Of a DNA stretch of 64,000 nucleotides, positions 18,433 through 26,257 are shown piece after piece. Origin of the DNA: an uncultured Porphyromonas sp. (GTDB lineage Bacteria > Bacteroidota > Bacteroidia > Bacteroidales > Porphyromonadaceae); assembly GCF_902489635.1 (NCBI RefSeq), contig NZ_CABUAN010000008.1, positions 11,679 to 75,678 of the forward strand, written 5' to 3'. Each line of letters opens with the position of its first letter. Position 1 is the stretch's first letter. Below the pieces are notes generated by a model, which worked only from the letters and a program-made list of their open reading frames with translations, did not search any database and was not told the DNA's origin. Both the position numbers and the translations under genes were made by a program.

Positions 18433-18467
18433 AGCGGTAGTGCTGAGGATTCCTCGGCACTACCGCT
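18433..18467 (-). terminator. Terminator hairpin after the secreted protease
   Basis: AGCGGTAGTGC pairs perfectly with GCACTACCGCT, extended by GAGG/CCTC around a 3-base loop, giving about 16 paired positions. It lies 46 nt after the protease stop. The T run is weak, so termination is likely but not certain. Confidence 0.6.
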
Positions 18468-18512
18468 ATGCAACTTCTTTAGTCTAGCTGAACTAGTAGC
18501 TAGAGTCTGACT

Positions 18513-21386
18513 CTACTTGACTAGTCTCTGAGTCTTTACGCCATCAGCTGTACGGATCGTAGCGATGTACTGACCAGCAGGCAGAGAGGCGACATCCATA
18601 GCCATCAGCTGAGCACCTGCAAAGGCTGCTACCTGGATACCCTCCATGCTGTATAGCTCGACAGCCTGTACATCCGTAGCATCTGTGAGCTGTAGCTGTG
18701 TGGTGAAGTGTGCTGGATAGAGGCTCACCTCTGCAGCAGCTACATGGATAGGCTCGTTAGGACGTAGCTCGCCTGGATAGTCGTAGACGACCTCTACGTA
18801 GTAGTCGTCAGTAGTCTTACCATCAGCATCATCGTATACGTAGGTGCCGGCAGGTAGCTCTTTGACCTTCTGCCCGTTGCGATATATGATGTAACTCTTG
18901 ATCTCGGGGAAAGGCACTGGCAGCTCACCACGTGTGTAGTAGTCGTGGGTTACGCCTGGCTGCCTCTTAGGATTGTCAGAGATGACCAGCTCGACGGCTT
19001 GGTAGGCCATGCGCTCCTTGCTATAAGGCTCCTGCCATACATAGAACTCACGGCCAAGGTCTAGGGCTAGCTTACAGCCGTCGTATGCCACCTTCTCATC
19101 CGTAGAGTTAGCATCGAGGTAGATGTCTCCCGTAATGTTGGACGGGTCGAAGGCAAAGCCTACATCTAGTAGATGGGCATCACTAATCTCGTAAGGCATG
19201 GAGAGCTGCATAGAGAAGAACTCCTTCTTATCTGCAGTGCCCTGAGGTACGACCAGGTTGTAGTACTGTACGGGGCGACCATCGACCTTCTGTCTGATGA
19301 AGAAGGAGATATTTTTCTTAGCATCAATAGAGCCATTAGAGTTGTATGGCGTGTCCTGAGAGGGGATGAAGTTGATCTGATGTATGTAGAGCTTACGTCC
19401 GTTGAGCGGAGACTGTCCTAGACGATAGCTGTCGTACATGTAGATTCTGTTTATCGCATCCTTAGAGATATTGTAGTATTTCAAGATGTAGTCGACTCCA
19501 TTAGCGGCTCTTAGGGGGAAGACCTTGTCGCGATTCTTTATCTTGGAGACGATCTGCGTGTTGTATGGCATCTGCCACTTAAGCTTGGTGCCAGTCTTAC
19601 CTGTAGATACTGTGAGCGGTGCTCTAGAGGCTAGCTGTCCGGTGTAAAGCGTATAGTAAGCAGCAGGCGTTGCGACCTCCTGACCATTAATCGTATAAAC
19701 AGCCTCGACGGAGTATGCTACACGCCCCTTGCGCTTCATGTCACTAGTGACTAGATCCTCACGCGTTGTCTCTGCTAGGCTAGCCATGCGACGCCCATTG
19801 CGATAGAGGTTATACTTTACTGGGTAGCCCTGTGGGTGCTGCGGTACTGGCTCCCAAGAGATTTTTATCTTTGAGGCGTCCGTAGGCTCTATCTTAGCGA
19901 TGATCGAGGGCACGACAGCTAGAGGCTGATAGTTCTCTCTCCAGGTACCCTTCACTTTTGTAGTGCCAGTACCCTTGGGGTCGAGCCACTTAGCCATGTA
20001 CCACGTAGCCCCCTTAGACTTATACTTGTCAAAGTGTGAGTTTAGGCGTCCATATAGAGCATCCATGCGACAAGTGCCAGGTGCTCCACCAGAGAGTGTA
20101 CCTATCTGATTGCCTTCTGCATTGAAGAGTGGAGAGCCAGAGGAGCCACCCTCAGTATTGCCCCTCTTGAAGTTGAAGCCAAAGTGATCATCTTCGCCAC
20201 CTGTTTCATCTTTACCTCTCCACTGTGCTATGAAGACCCCTCCATCGAAGGTAGAGATCTTGGCAGCATCACCTGCGGGGTGATGTATACTAGCACCTCT
20301 AGGCCAGGTCGTAGGCGAGGCATCCCAGCCTGCGTAGTAGACACGATAATCTAGAGGTATCTCGTTTTTGAGCTCAAGGAGTAGTCCATCCGAGTAGTTT
20401 GCAATAGGGATGAAAGATCTCATCTCAGCTCCTACTATACTTACCTCTTGCAGAGTAGCATAGTCACCACTAGAGCAGCGAGGCTTCTCATAGTGGAAGG
20501 CAAAGATCCACTGGCTCAGTTGTTGTGGCGAGACATCAAACGTCTCAGTCGCACTGGCACAGTGCGCTGCCGACATAATGTATGGCTTGAAGTCGCCTGC
20601 GACATTGTTTACAAGGTTGCCTGAGCACATGCCTAGTGCCCCATTCCTTCCGGGCATCAGCATAGCTACAGAGCTAGACTTCTGATCTTGGTAGGGATCA
20701 CCCTCGGGGCAGTTAGCATTGATCTGACAGTACTTGACGAGGCCTGGATCTGACTTATCTTCGATGCTCATGTGCTTCTCAGCACCCTTATCAGCCATCA
20801 GTACTGGGCGGTAGAAGTAACCTACTCCCTGTACCTTGATCGATGGCATCTCGCCTGTGACAGGAGCCTCATAGTCTAGGATCAGCGTATTGCCACTGAT
20901 AGGCTCAGTGGCGAAGGCTCCATGCTCGGGGTGCGTAGCGCGTGTGTAAGCGCCCAGCACCTGCTTACCCTCAGGCGAATAGATGTAGAGCTTACCTCCC
21001 TCAGGAATGTAGAAGTCATCGTAATAGAGGTTACACCCTACAGGCGTACCCTCTAGCTCGATCTGCAGGCGATAGATGTTTCGCCCCTCGACGGTGCCTA
21101 CTAGCTGAGCATCCTCAGCAAAGTCGACCTGATGCTCTATGATGCGCCCCACGGATAGAGGCTTCGTCTGTACAGTCTCCGTCCAAGACTCTTGAGACAG
21201 GTAGTCTGCTGGGTTAAAGTCCAGACTCACGGTTTGAACGGCAGTAAGTGAGCGTAGCGAACCCTCCTGCATCATGAGGGGACTACCTCCGAAAGATTGT
21301 TGTCCGAAGGTCACGAGACCACCACACAGCAGGACGAAAGCTACTGCTAGGAGTCGACTGACTAGGGATAAGCGTTGAACTGTCAT
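18513..21386 (-). CDS. Secreted trypsin-like serine endopeptidase with T9SS sorting domain
   Basis: The 957-residue protein starts with a signal peptide (hydrophobic stretch ending near GLVTFGQQ). A chymotrypsin-fold protease domain follows (about 200-460). MSAAHCASATETFD supplies the catalytic His, NYSDGLLLEL is the likely Asp region, and EGGSSGSPLFNAEGNQIGTL supplies the nucleophilic Ser in GSSGSP. The layout resembles lysyl-endopeptidase-like proteins of Bacteroidetes; cleavage specificity is not visible. Two fibronectin-like segments (about 495-585 and 810-870) lead to a C-terminal type A sorting domain (LYPAHFTTQLQLTDA; LPAGQYIATIRTADGVKTQR), so it should be exported by T9SS and processed by PorU, encoded near 60-63.7 kb. 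A weak promoter-like TAACTTG lies about 45 nt upstream. Confidence 0.82.
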   Translation of the reverse strand: MTVQRLSLVSRLLAVAFVLLCGGLVTFGQQSFGGSPLMMQEGSLRSLTAVQTVSLDFNPADYLSQESWTETVQTKPLSVGRIIEHQVDFAEDAQLVGTVEGRNIYRLQIELEGTPVGCNLYYDDFYIPEGGKLYIYSPEGKQVLGAYTRATHPEHGAFATEPISGNTLILDYEAPVTGEMPSIKVQGVGYFYRPVLMADKGAEKHMSIEDKSDPGLVKYCQINANCPEGDPYQDQKSSSVAMLMPGRNGALGMCSGNLVNNVAGDFKPYIMSAAHCASATETFDVSPQQLSQWIFAFHYEKPRCSSGDYATLQEVSIVGAEMRSFIPIANYSDGLLLELKNEIPLDYRVYYAGWDASPTTWPRGASIHHPAGDAAKISTFDGGVFIAQWRGKDETGGEDDHFGFNFKRGNTEGGSSGSPLFNAEGNQIGTLSGGAPGTCRMDALYGRLNSHFDKYKSKGATWYMAKWLDPKGTGTTKVKGTWRENYQPLAVVPSIIAKIEPTDASKIKISWEPVPQHPQGYPVKYNLYRNGRRMASLAETTREDLVTSDMKRKGRVAYSVEAVYTINGQEVATPAAYYTLYTGQLASRAPLTVSTGKTGTKLKWQMPYNTQIVSKIKNRDKVFPLRAANGVDYILKYYNISKDAINRIYMYDSYRLGQSPLNGRKLYIHQINFIPSQDTPYNSNGSIDAKKNISFFIRQKVDGRPVQYYNLVVPQGTADKKEFFSMQLSMPYEISDAHLLDVGFAFDPSNITGDIYLDANSTDEKVAYDGCKLALDLGREFYVWQEPYSKERMAYQAVELVISDNPKRQPGVTHDYYTRGELPVPFPEIKSYIIYRNGQKVKELPAGTYVYDDADGKTTDDYYVEVVYDYPGELRPNEPIHVAAAEVSLYPAHFTTQLQLTDATDVQAVELYSMEGIQVAAFAGAQLMAMDVASLPAGQYIATIRTADGVKTQRLVK

Positions 21387-21549
21387 ATTTTGGTTTGTAT
21401 AGTATGGGTTAAAACGATTCGGGCTGCAAGTTACAACAAAAATCTGACTTAGCGAAAGAATCCTCCACTCTGGCCAGGACTGACGTATTATTTAATCGCT
21501 CTGCCAAAACACACCTGAGGAAATCTCCAATAGCTCCCTAGAAAACAAA

Positions 21550-21697
21550 AAGTCTCCACGGAGGGCCGAAATAAAACTTCGGAAGAATGAAATGAAACTT
21601 CGGAAGAATGAAATCATAAGTCCGAAGAATTTTTCCGAGCCTCCGTGGAGAATGAAAAGTCCCTATCGAGGGATTTCCGATTTCCTCCATAGGGAGG
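21550..21697. repeat. Palindrome array R3, about 21-24 nt pitch
   Basis: Dyad centres lie near 21558.5, 21581, 21602, 21623, 21645.5, 21666.5 and 21690.5. Outer units TCTCCACGGAGG (21553-21564) and CCTCCGTGGAGA are reverse complements of each other and bracket three CTTCGGAAG 21-mers. Two further units, CCCTATCGAGGG and CCTCCATAGGGAGG, follow with wholly different cores but kept symmetry. Upstream (21387-21549), on the protease side, only a weak minus-strand promoter-like box is seen. Confidence 0.75.
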
Positions 21698-21700
21698 TCG

Positions 21701-21733
21701 ATGAGTTCATTATATATAATGTGTCATCCCTGC
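21701..21733. repeat. Short repeat with 14-bp TA-rich palindrome, empty copy
   Basis: The stretch ATGAGTTCATTATATATAAT (21701-21720), followed by GTGTC, contains the perfect palindrome CATTATATATAATG (21708-21721). Related copies are at 36975-37005 (palindrome CACTATATATAGTG) and 37483-37521 (CATTGTACATAATG). The copy at 36.98 kb is interrupted by a MITE between two ATGAG repeats, so this copy is a natural empty site for comparison. Confidence 0.65.
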
Positions 21734-21737
21734 CTTC

Positions 21738-22070
21738 TAATCTCTAACCTCTAACTTCTAATCTCTAACCTCTAGCTTCTATTTACATATCTTTACAGGG
21801 AAATTCGTCCGATCCCATCCTTTCTCGAATATCCACGTGGAAAATCTCAAATCTCCACGTGGATATTTTTTATTTTCCACGTGGGCGTGATTCATTTCCT
21901 CCGAAGTTTCATTTGATTCCTCCGAGGAATTTTTTATTTCCTACCTGGGAAATAAAAATTCTCCACGTGGAGATTTTGAAATATCCACGTGGGAATCAGT
22001 TTTCACCGACATAGCGTCGTTTCGATATGTAGTCGGCTCTAAATTATTGTAACAAGCCAGCGTCGAGTCT
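21738..22070 (+). repeat. 333-bp duplication, copy A, containing palindrome array R4
   Basis: This stretch is nearly identical to 37076-37408, in the same orientation. It begins with 7-nt microsatellite units (TCTAACC/TCTAATC type), then CTATTTACATATCTTTAC, then an array of palindromes starting at 21833, 21855, 21877, 21898, 21919, 21940, 21963 and 21985 (spacing 22,22,21,21,21,23,22), and ends near CCAGCGTCGAGTCT. Its first hairpin, AATATCCACGTGG/CCACGTGGATATT plus T run, is the covariant of the rodA terminator. Downstream (22080-22186) are 9-nt (ATCGGAGTG type) and 7-nt (AATAGCC) microsatellites leading up to the rsmH promoter. Confidence 0.85.
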
Positions 22071-22190
22071 ACCCTCTTTTTTGGTTGTTGCTGTTGGCTA
22101 GAGCTACCAGAGTAATCAGAGCTATCGGAGTGTTAGTGCCAACAGCTAATAGCCAATAGCCAATAGCCAATTTCTAATCTCTAATTTGAT

Positions 22191-22198
22191 TACCTTTG
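22191..22198 (+). promoter_or_regulatory. -7 promoter box for the rsmH-ftsW cluster
   Basis: TACCTTTG fits TAnnTTTG exactly and lies about 97 nt upstream of rsmH, directly after microsatellite repeats. The -33 region (around TTTC at 22171) is weak. Confidence 0.55.
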
Positions 22199-22294
22199 CA
22201 GTAACTCCGTGAGTAAGACGATCGGCACGCCTTCGCCAGAAGCGCACGGAACTCTCTGTCAAACACTTATCGCACTGTTACCTTTTTTACTCCC

Positions 22295-23227
22295 TTGTCT
22301 GCTAAGCTCTATCATACGGCTGTCCTCTGTGAGGACTCTCTCGACTTATTGGTCACGACACCCACTGGTCTCTATGTAGATGTCACAATGGGTGGCGGGG
22401 GGCACTCGCGTGCCCTCCTCGAGCGACTCGCTCCCGAGGGGCGCTGCATCGGCCTCGATCAAGATCCCGATGCGGTGGTCAACGCCCCTACGGATAGTCG
22501 CTACCACTTTGTGGCGACAAACTTTCGCTACCTAGGGCAGTGGCTTGACTACTGGGGACTCTCAGGGCAGGTCGATGGCATCTTGGCAGATCTAGGAGTC
22601 TCGTCACATCACTTCGACAGTGAGGAGCGAGGCTTTAGCTTTCGCTATGAGGAGGCCATGCCTGATATGCGTATGAATAGCCGGTCGGGTGTCACAGCTC
22701 GTGACCTCCTACTGAGCTACAGCGAGGAGCAGCTGGCCGATATACTATATTATTATGGTGAGCTCCATGATGCTCGTCGCATCGCAGCTCTGCTGGTGTC
22801 GCATCGTGCCGTGGGCTACCCGACGATCGCCTCGCTGATGGAGGTGCTGACGCCAGTCCTACCTAAGGGAGGGCCTCAGCTGCGCAATAAGCTGAGCCGT
22901 ATCTTCCAGGCGCTGCGCATCGAGGTCAATGATGAGCTGGGCGCTCTGCGTCAACTGCTGAGCGACTCCGTGCGTCTCCTCAAGCCGGGGGGGCGCATAG
23001 CGATCATCTCTTATCACTCGCTGGAGGATCGCATGGTCAAGGACTTCTTCCGTCTAGGGAGCTTCGAGCAGCCAAATGAGGCTCTAGCAGGTATGCCTTT
23101 ATCGCCCCCTGCGCCTCTACGTGTGATCACAAAAAAAGCTATCACACCCTCGGCGGATGAGATAGCGGATAATAATCGTGCTCGCAGTGCTAAGCTACGT
23201 GTTGCTGAGCGTCGTGAGGATATTTGA
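22295..23227 (+). CDS. rsmH: 16S rRNA (cytosine-1402-N4)-methyltransferase RsmH
   Basis: RsmH (MraW) methylates N4 of C1402 in 16S rRNA using S-adenosylmethionine and is usually at the head of the division/cell-wall cluster. The SAM-binding motif DVTMGGGGHSRALLE is clear, as are GLDQDPDA, DLGVSSHHFD, RGFSFR and the C-terminal ISYHSLEDRMVK followed by FF. At 310 residues the length is normal. No in-frame ATG precedes the conserved YHTAVLCE segment, so the start appears to be TTG at 22295. The stop at 23225-23227 lies 14 nt before the ftsL ATG. No mraZ gene is seen upstream in the window. Confidence 0.95.
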   Translation: MSAKLYHTAVLCEDSLDLLVTTPTGLYVDVTMGGGGHSRALLERLAPEGRCIGLDQDPDAVVNAPTDSRYHFVATNFRYLGQWLDYWGLSGQVDGILADLGVSSHHFDSEERGFSFRYEEAMPDMRMNSRSGVTARDLLLSYSEEQLADILYYYGELHDARRIAALLVSHRAVGYPTIASLMEVLTPVLPKGGPQLRNKLSRIFQALRIEVNDELGALRQLLSDSVRLLKPGGRIAIISYHSLEDRMVKDFFRLGSFEQPNEALAGMPLSPPAPLRVITKKAITPSADEIADNNRARSAKLRVAERREDI

Positions 23228-23241
23228 GTGAGATTGAGAAG

Positions 23242-23961
23242 ATGGTTAAGATAGACGACACATACTTTGAGGATGACCTAGAGGAGGAGCTACAGGAGCC
23301 TACACCAGTAGCTACTGATGAGTCTACGACAGAGCCTCAGCCGAGGCCTCTGCTGGGTGATCTCCTAGATGAGGAGGTCTCTTCTGAAGCTGTCGACACA
23401 GACACTCAGAGCGACTTCACACCGGCTGCCATGGCTCCCGCTGACGATGAGGAGACCCATGAATCCTCCACGCTAGAGTCTACTCCCCTAGCGGAGCCCG
23501 AGGCTCCTGAGGCTTTGTTTGCCTCTGAAGAGCCGTATGCTTCTGAAGAGCTTGAGGAGGAAGAAGAGGAGGAAGCTGTCGAAGAGGAGGATGAAGAGGA
23601 TATCGAGGAAGAGTCTGACCAGTCTACTCGCAAGCGCTCTTCGCGTGGGCTATGGTATTGGCTAGGTGGAGATATGCTAGAGCAGCCCGCCTTTAGGAAG
23701 TATATACCAGCCTTTATCGCGATCCTCCTGATGGGACTGATACATATCACGAGCAACTATCAGATCATCGCCAAGCGCCGTCAGATAGACAAGCTAGAGA
23801 CACGAGTCAAGGATCTGACCTACAAGCACATGGAGAGCGTCAGCGAACTAACGCGTCGTAGTATCGGGGGCAACTTCGAGCAGCAACTCCAGGCGATGGG
23901 GTCAGACCTTGAGGCACCTTCGCAGCAGTCGATCATCCTCTATCGTGATGACAAGAAATAA
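23242..23961 (+). CDS. ftsL: FtsL-like divisome protein with long acidic N-terminal extension
   Basis: FtsL is a bitopic divisome protein that recruits and activates FtsW/FtsI. Position between rsmH and ftsI, one membrane helix (YIPAFIAILLMGLIHITSNY) and a following short coiled-coil segment (RQIDKLETRVKDLTYKHMES) support the call. The first roughly 145 residues are unusual: very rich in Glu and Asp, with uninterrupted acidic runs (ELEEEEEEEAVEEEDEEDIE), and probably disordered in the cytoplasm. Typical FtsL proteins are about 100-130 residues; this one is 239. I chose ATG at 23242; the frame also allows TTG at 23224, overlapping rsmH. Confidence 0.75.
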   Translation: MVKIDDTYFEDDLEEELQEPTPVATDESTTEPQPRPLLGDLLDEEVSSEAVDTDTQSDFTPAAMAPADDEETHESSTLESTPLAEPEAPEALFASEEPYASEELEEEEEEEAVEEEDEEDIEEESDQSTRKRSSRGLWYWLGGDMLEQPAFRKYIPAFIAILLMGLIHITSNYQIIAKRRQIDKLETRVKDLTYKHMESVSELTRRSIGGNFEQQLQAMGSDLEAPSQQSIILYRDDKK

Positions 23962-23991
23962 TCTCTACCCGCTCTAACGTACACACGCTCT

Positions 23992-26232
23992 ATGTCGAAA
24001 CATAGCCCTATCATAGCTCGCTACCGCACTTTAGGCTTCCTGGCCATCTTGATGACTCTATGGATCTTTATCAAGGTGATCGGCATCATCTTCGTCGAGG
24101 GACCTACCTGGCGCAAGATGGCGCAAAACTTTCATCGCCCAGACACGGTGACGATCTCACCACTGCGTGGCAACATTATTTCGTCAGACGGACACATCGT
24201 GGCTATTAGCAAGCCTGCGTACAAGCTTTACCTAGACTTTGGCTCAGAGGCTATTCAGCAGATGGAACCCGACTCGCTCTACAAGCAGCTAGACTCGCTA
24301 GCCTACCAGATGAGTCTCTGGGAGAAGGGTGAGCAAGCTACCTACCAGGCTCTACGTAAGCGACTTCGTGAGGGCTATCGCAAGGCGCAGCATAAGCAGC
24401 CAGGCTATCGCTACGTATCTATATACCCCTACGAGGTGAGCCATGTGGAGTATCAGCGGCTTAAGCAGACTTATCCACTGATGATGACGGTAGAGCGCAA
24501 GGGACGTATAGTGCGTCGCCGTGGTCCGCTCAGAAATGGGCTGACACATGAGGAGCGTGCACTACGTGACAGACCTTATGGCGAGCTGGCGAGACGTACG
24601 ATAGGGAGTGTCTACAAGGAGGTCAAGGGAGATCTCACGCAGGGAGAGTATGGTCTGGAGCAGAGCTTTGACACCCTCCTGCGGGGTGAGCCTGGACTGG
24701 CTGTGAGGCAGTACTTAGCGGGGTCTACCCGACAGAACACGCTACAGCCGCCTCGTGATGGCTACAACGTGTACACCACGCTAGATATGAATCTGCAGCA
24801 GATCGTGCACCGTGCGCTCTATGAGCAGATGACACAGTTTGAGGCGGACTACGGAGGGGCTATCCTGATGGAGGTGGAGACGGGGCGTATCCTGGCACTG
24901 GCCAATCTAACGAAAGGTGGCGAGAGCTACTATGAGGGGGTCAACTATGCCCTTAGCGCGCTCAACGAGCCTGGCTCTACGATGAAGACGCCCTTTATGA
25001 TGGCTGCTCTAGATGATGGAGTCTGTACGCCAAGCGATACCATTGACACTGGAAACGGAGTCTTTAAGTATGGAGGCTACAACATACGTGATCACAATGC
25101 CAATCGGGGAGGCTATGGGCGTATCTCGGTAGCGCAGGGACTATGGTACTCTAGTAATATCGTCCTGGCTAAAATTGCGATCAAGGGGTATGTGGAGCAC
25201 CCTGACGGGATCTATCAGCATCTGAGCAACTATGGCATGCTGGAGCGACTGGACGTAGGTCTCGAGGGTGTCGCTACACCAACGATCATACGACCTGGGG
25301 ACAAGAGCTACGGTAACTCGACGATCCCTGGCATCAGCCGTGGCTATGGTATATCTGTGCCGGCGATCAATACGCTCAACTTCTACAATGGTATCGCCAA
25401 CGGCGGACGTATCATGCGTCCCTATCTGGTAGATCGTGTAGAGGATGCAGAGGGCAAGGTGATCCAAGAGTTTCAACCACAGGTGCTGCACGAGAATATC
25501 TGCAAGCCGGCTACGCTTGACTCGATACGCTCCATGCTAGACAATGTAGTCTTACAAGGCACTGCTAAAGGGCCCGTACGCTCTGAGCTGATCTCTATCA
25601 GTGGCAAGACGGGTACAGCCCTGATGAGCAACCATGGTGGCGGAGGTTATCGTGCTAGTGGGGAGGTCTATATGACTTCGTTTTGCGGATACTTCCCTTC
25701 TGATCATCCTAAGTATAGTTGCCTCATCTTTGTAGTCAATCCTCACGGCGTAGGTCGTGCCTCAGGCGGTATCGTAGCTGGTCGTGGTGTGAAGCGTATC
25801 GCTGAGGAGATCTACACGCTCTCTAATCCTATCCTCCTAGACACGATCACACCTCACCCGGCTAGTGAGCGGCTAAAGCACTTGGAGCTAGCTGGCGGTG
25901 AGAAGAAGCGTGTCGAGAGCTTTGTCAAGGCTTACAAGATCCCCGAGGTTAGATCCGAGGGCTCTAGCAAGGTCGCCTCTGACCAACTGGTCGTACCTCA
26001 GTATGAACGTGAAGGGGTGGAGCTGCATCCTCTGGCTCGTTACTCTAAGGGGGTGATGCCTCGACTTGTAGGTTTAGCCCCTAGCGAAGCGGTCTATCAG
26101 ATTAGTCTGCAGGGGCTGGAGGTGCAGTTGGTCGGCTATGGACAAGTCATAGCGCAGAGCATCCCTGTCGGGACGCCTATCCACCCAGGTCAGAAGGTGA
26201 TCCTACATCTAGGCAATAATCATAGACAGTAA
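23992..26232 (+). CDS. ftsI: FtsI/PBP3-type septal peptidoglycan transpeptidase with PASTA domain
   Basis: FtsI cross-links septal peptidoglycan with FtsW as its glycosyltransferase partner. One N-terminal membrane helix (about residues 10-35) is followed by a pedestal domain and the penicillin-binding domain. The three catalytic motifs are visible: STMK with the acylated Ser near residue 329, SSN in YSSNIVLAK, and KTG near residue 539. A C-terminal PASTA-like domain (PRLVGLAPSEAVYQISLQGL, then IPVGTPIHPGQKVILHLG) completes the 746-residue protein, as in many Bacteroidetes FtsI proteins. It starts 30 nt after ftsL. Confidence 0.94.
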   Translation: MSKHSPIIARYRTLGFLAILMTLWIFIKVIGIIFVEGPTWRKMAQNFHRPDTVTISPLRGNIISSDGHIVAISKPAYKLYLDFGSEAIQQMEPDSLYKQLDSLAYQMSLWEKGEQATYQALRKRLREGYRKAQHKQPGYRYVSIYPYEVSHVEYQRLKQTYPLMMTVERKGRIVRRRGPLRNGLTHEERALRDRPYGELARRTIGSVYKEVKGDLTQGEYGLEQSFDTLLRGEPGLAVRQYLAGSTRQNTLQPPRDGYNVYTTLDMNLQQIVHRALYEQMTQFEADYGGAILMEVETGRILALANLTKGGESYYEGVNYALSALNEPGSTMKTPFMMAALDDGVCTPSDTIDTGNGVFKYGGYNIRDHNANRGGYGRISVAQGLWYSSNIVLAKIAIKGYVEHPDGIYQHLSNYGMLERLDVGLEGVATPTIIRPGDKSYGNSTIPGISRGYGISVPAINTLNFYNGIANGGRIMRPYLVDRVEDAEGKVIQEFQPQVLHENICKPATLDSIRSMLDNVVLQGTAKGPVRSELISISGKTGTALMSNHGGGGYRASGEVYMTSFCGYFPSDHPKYSCLIFVVNPHGVGRASGGIVAGRGVKRIAEEIYTLSNPILLDTITPHPASERLKHLELAGGEKKRVESFVKAYKIPEVRSEGSSKVASDQLVVPQYEREGVELHPLARYSKGVMPRLVGLAPSEAVYQISLQGLEVQLVGYGQVIAQSIPVGTPIHPGQKVILHLGNNHRQ

Positions 26233-26257
26233 AGTGGAATACTCTTTATAGATAGAT

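Noticed and set aside
23406..23756. Serine-rich frame antisense to ftsL
   Set aside because: It is the complement of the Glu/Asp-rich codons of ftsL; poly-Ser is a mirror of GAG/GAA runs.
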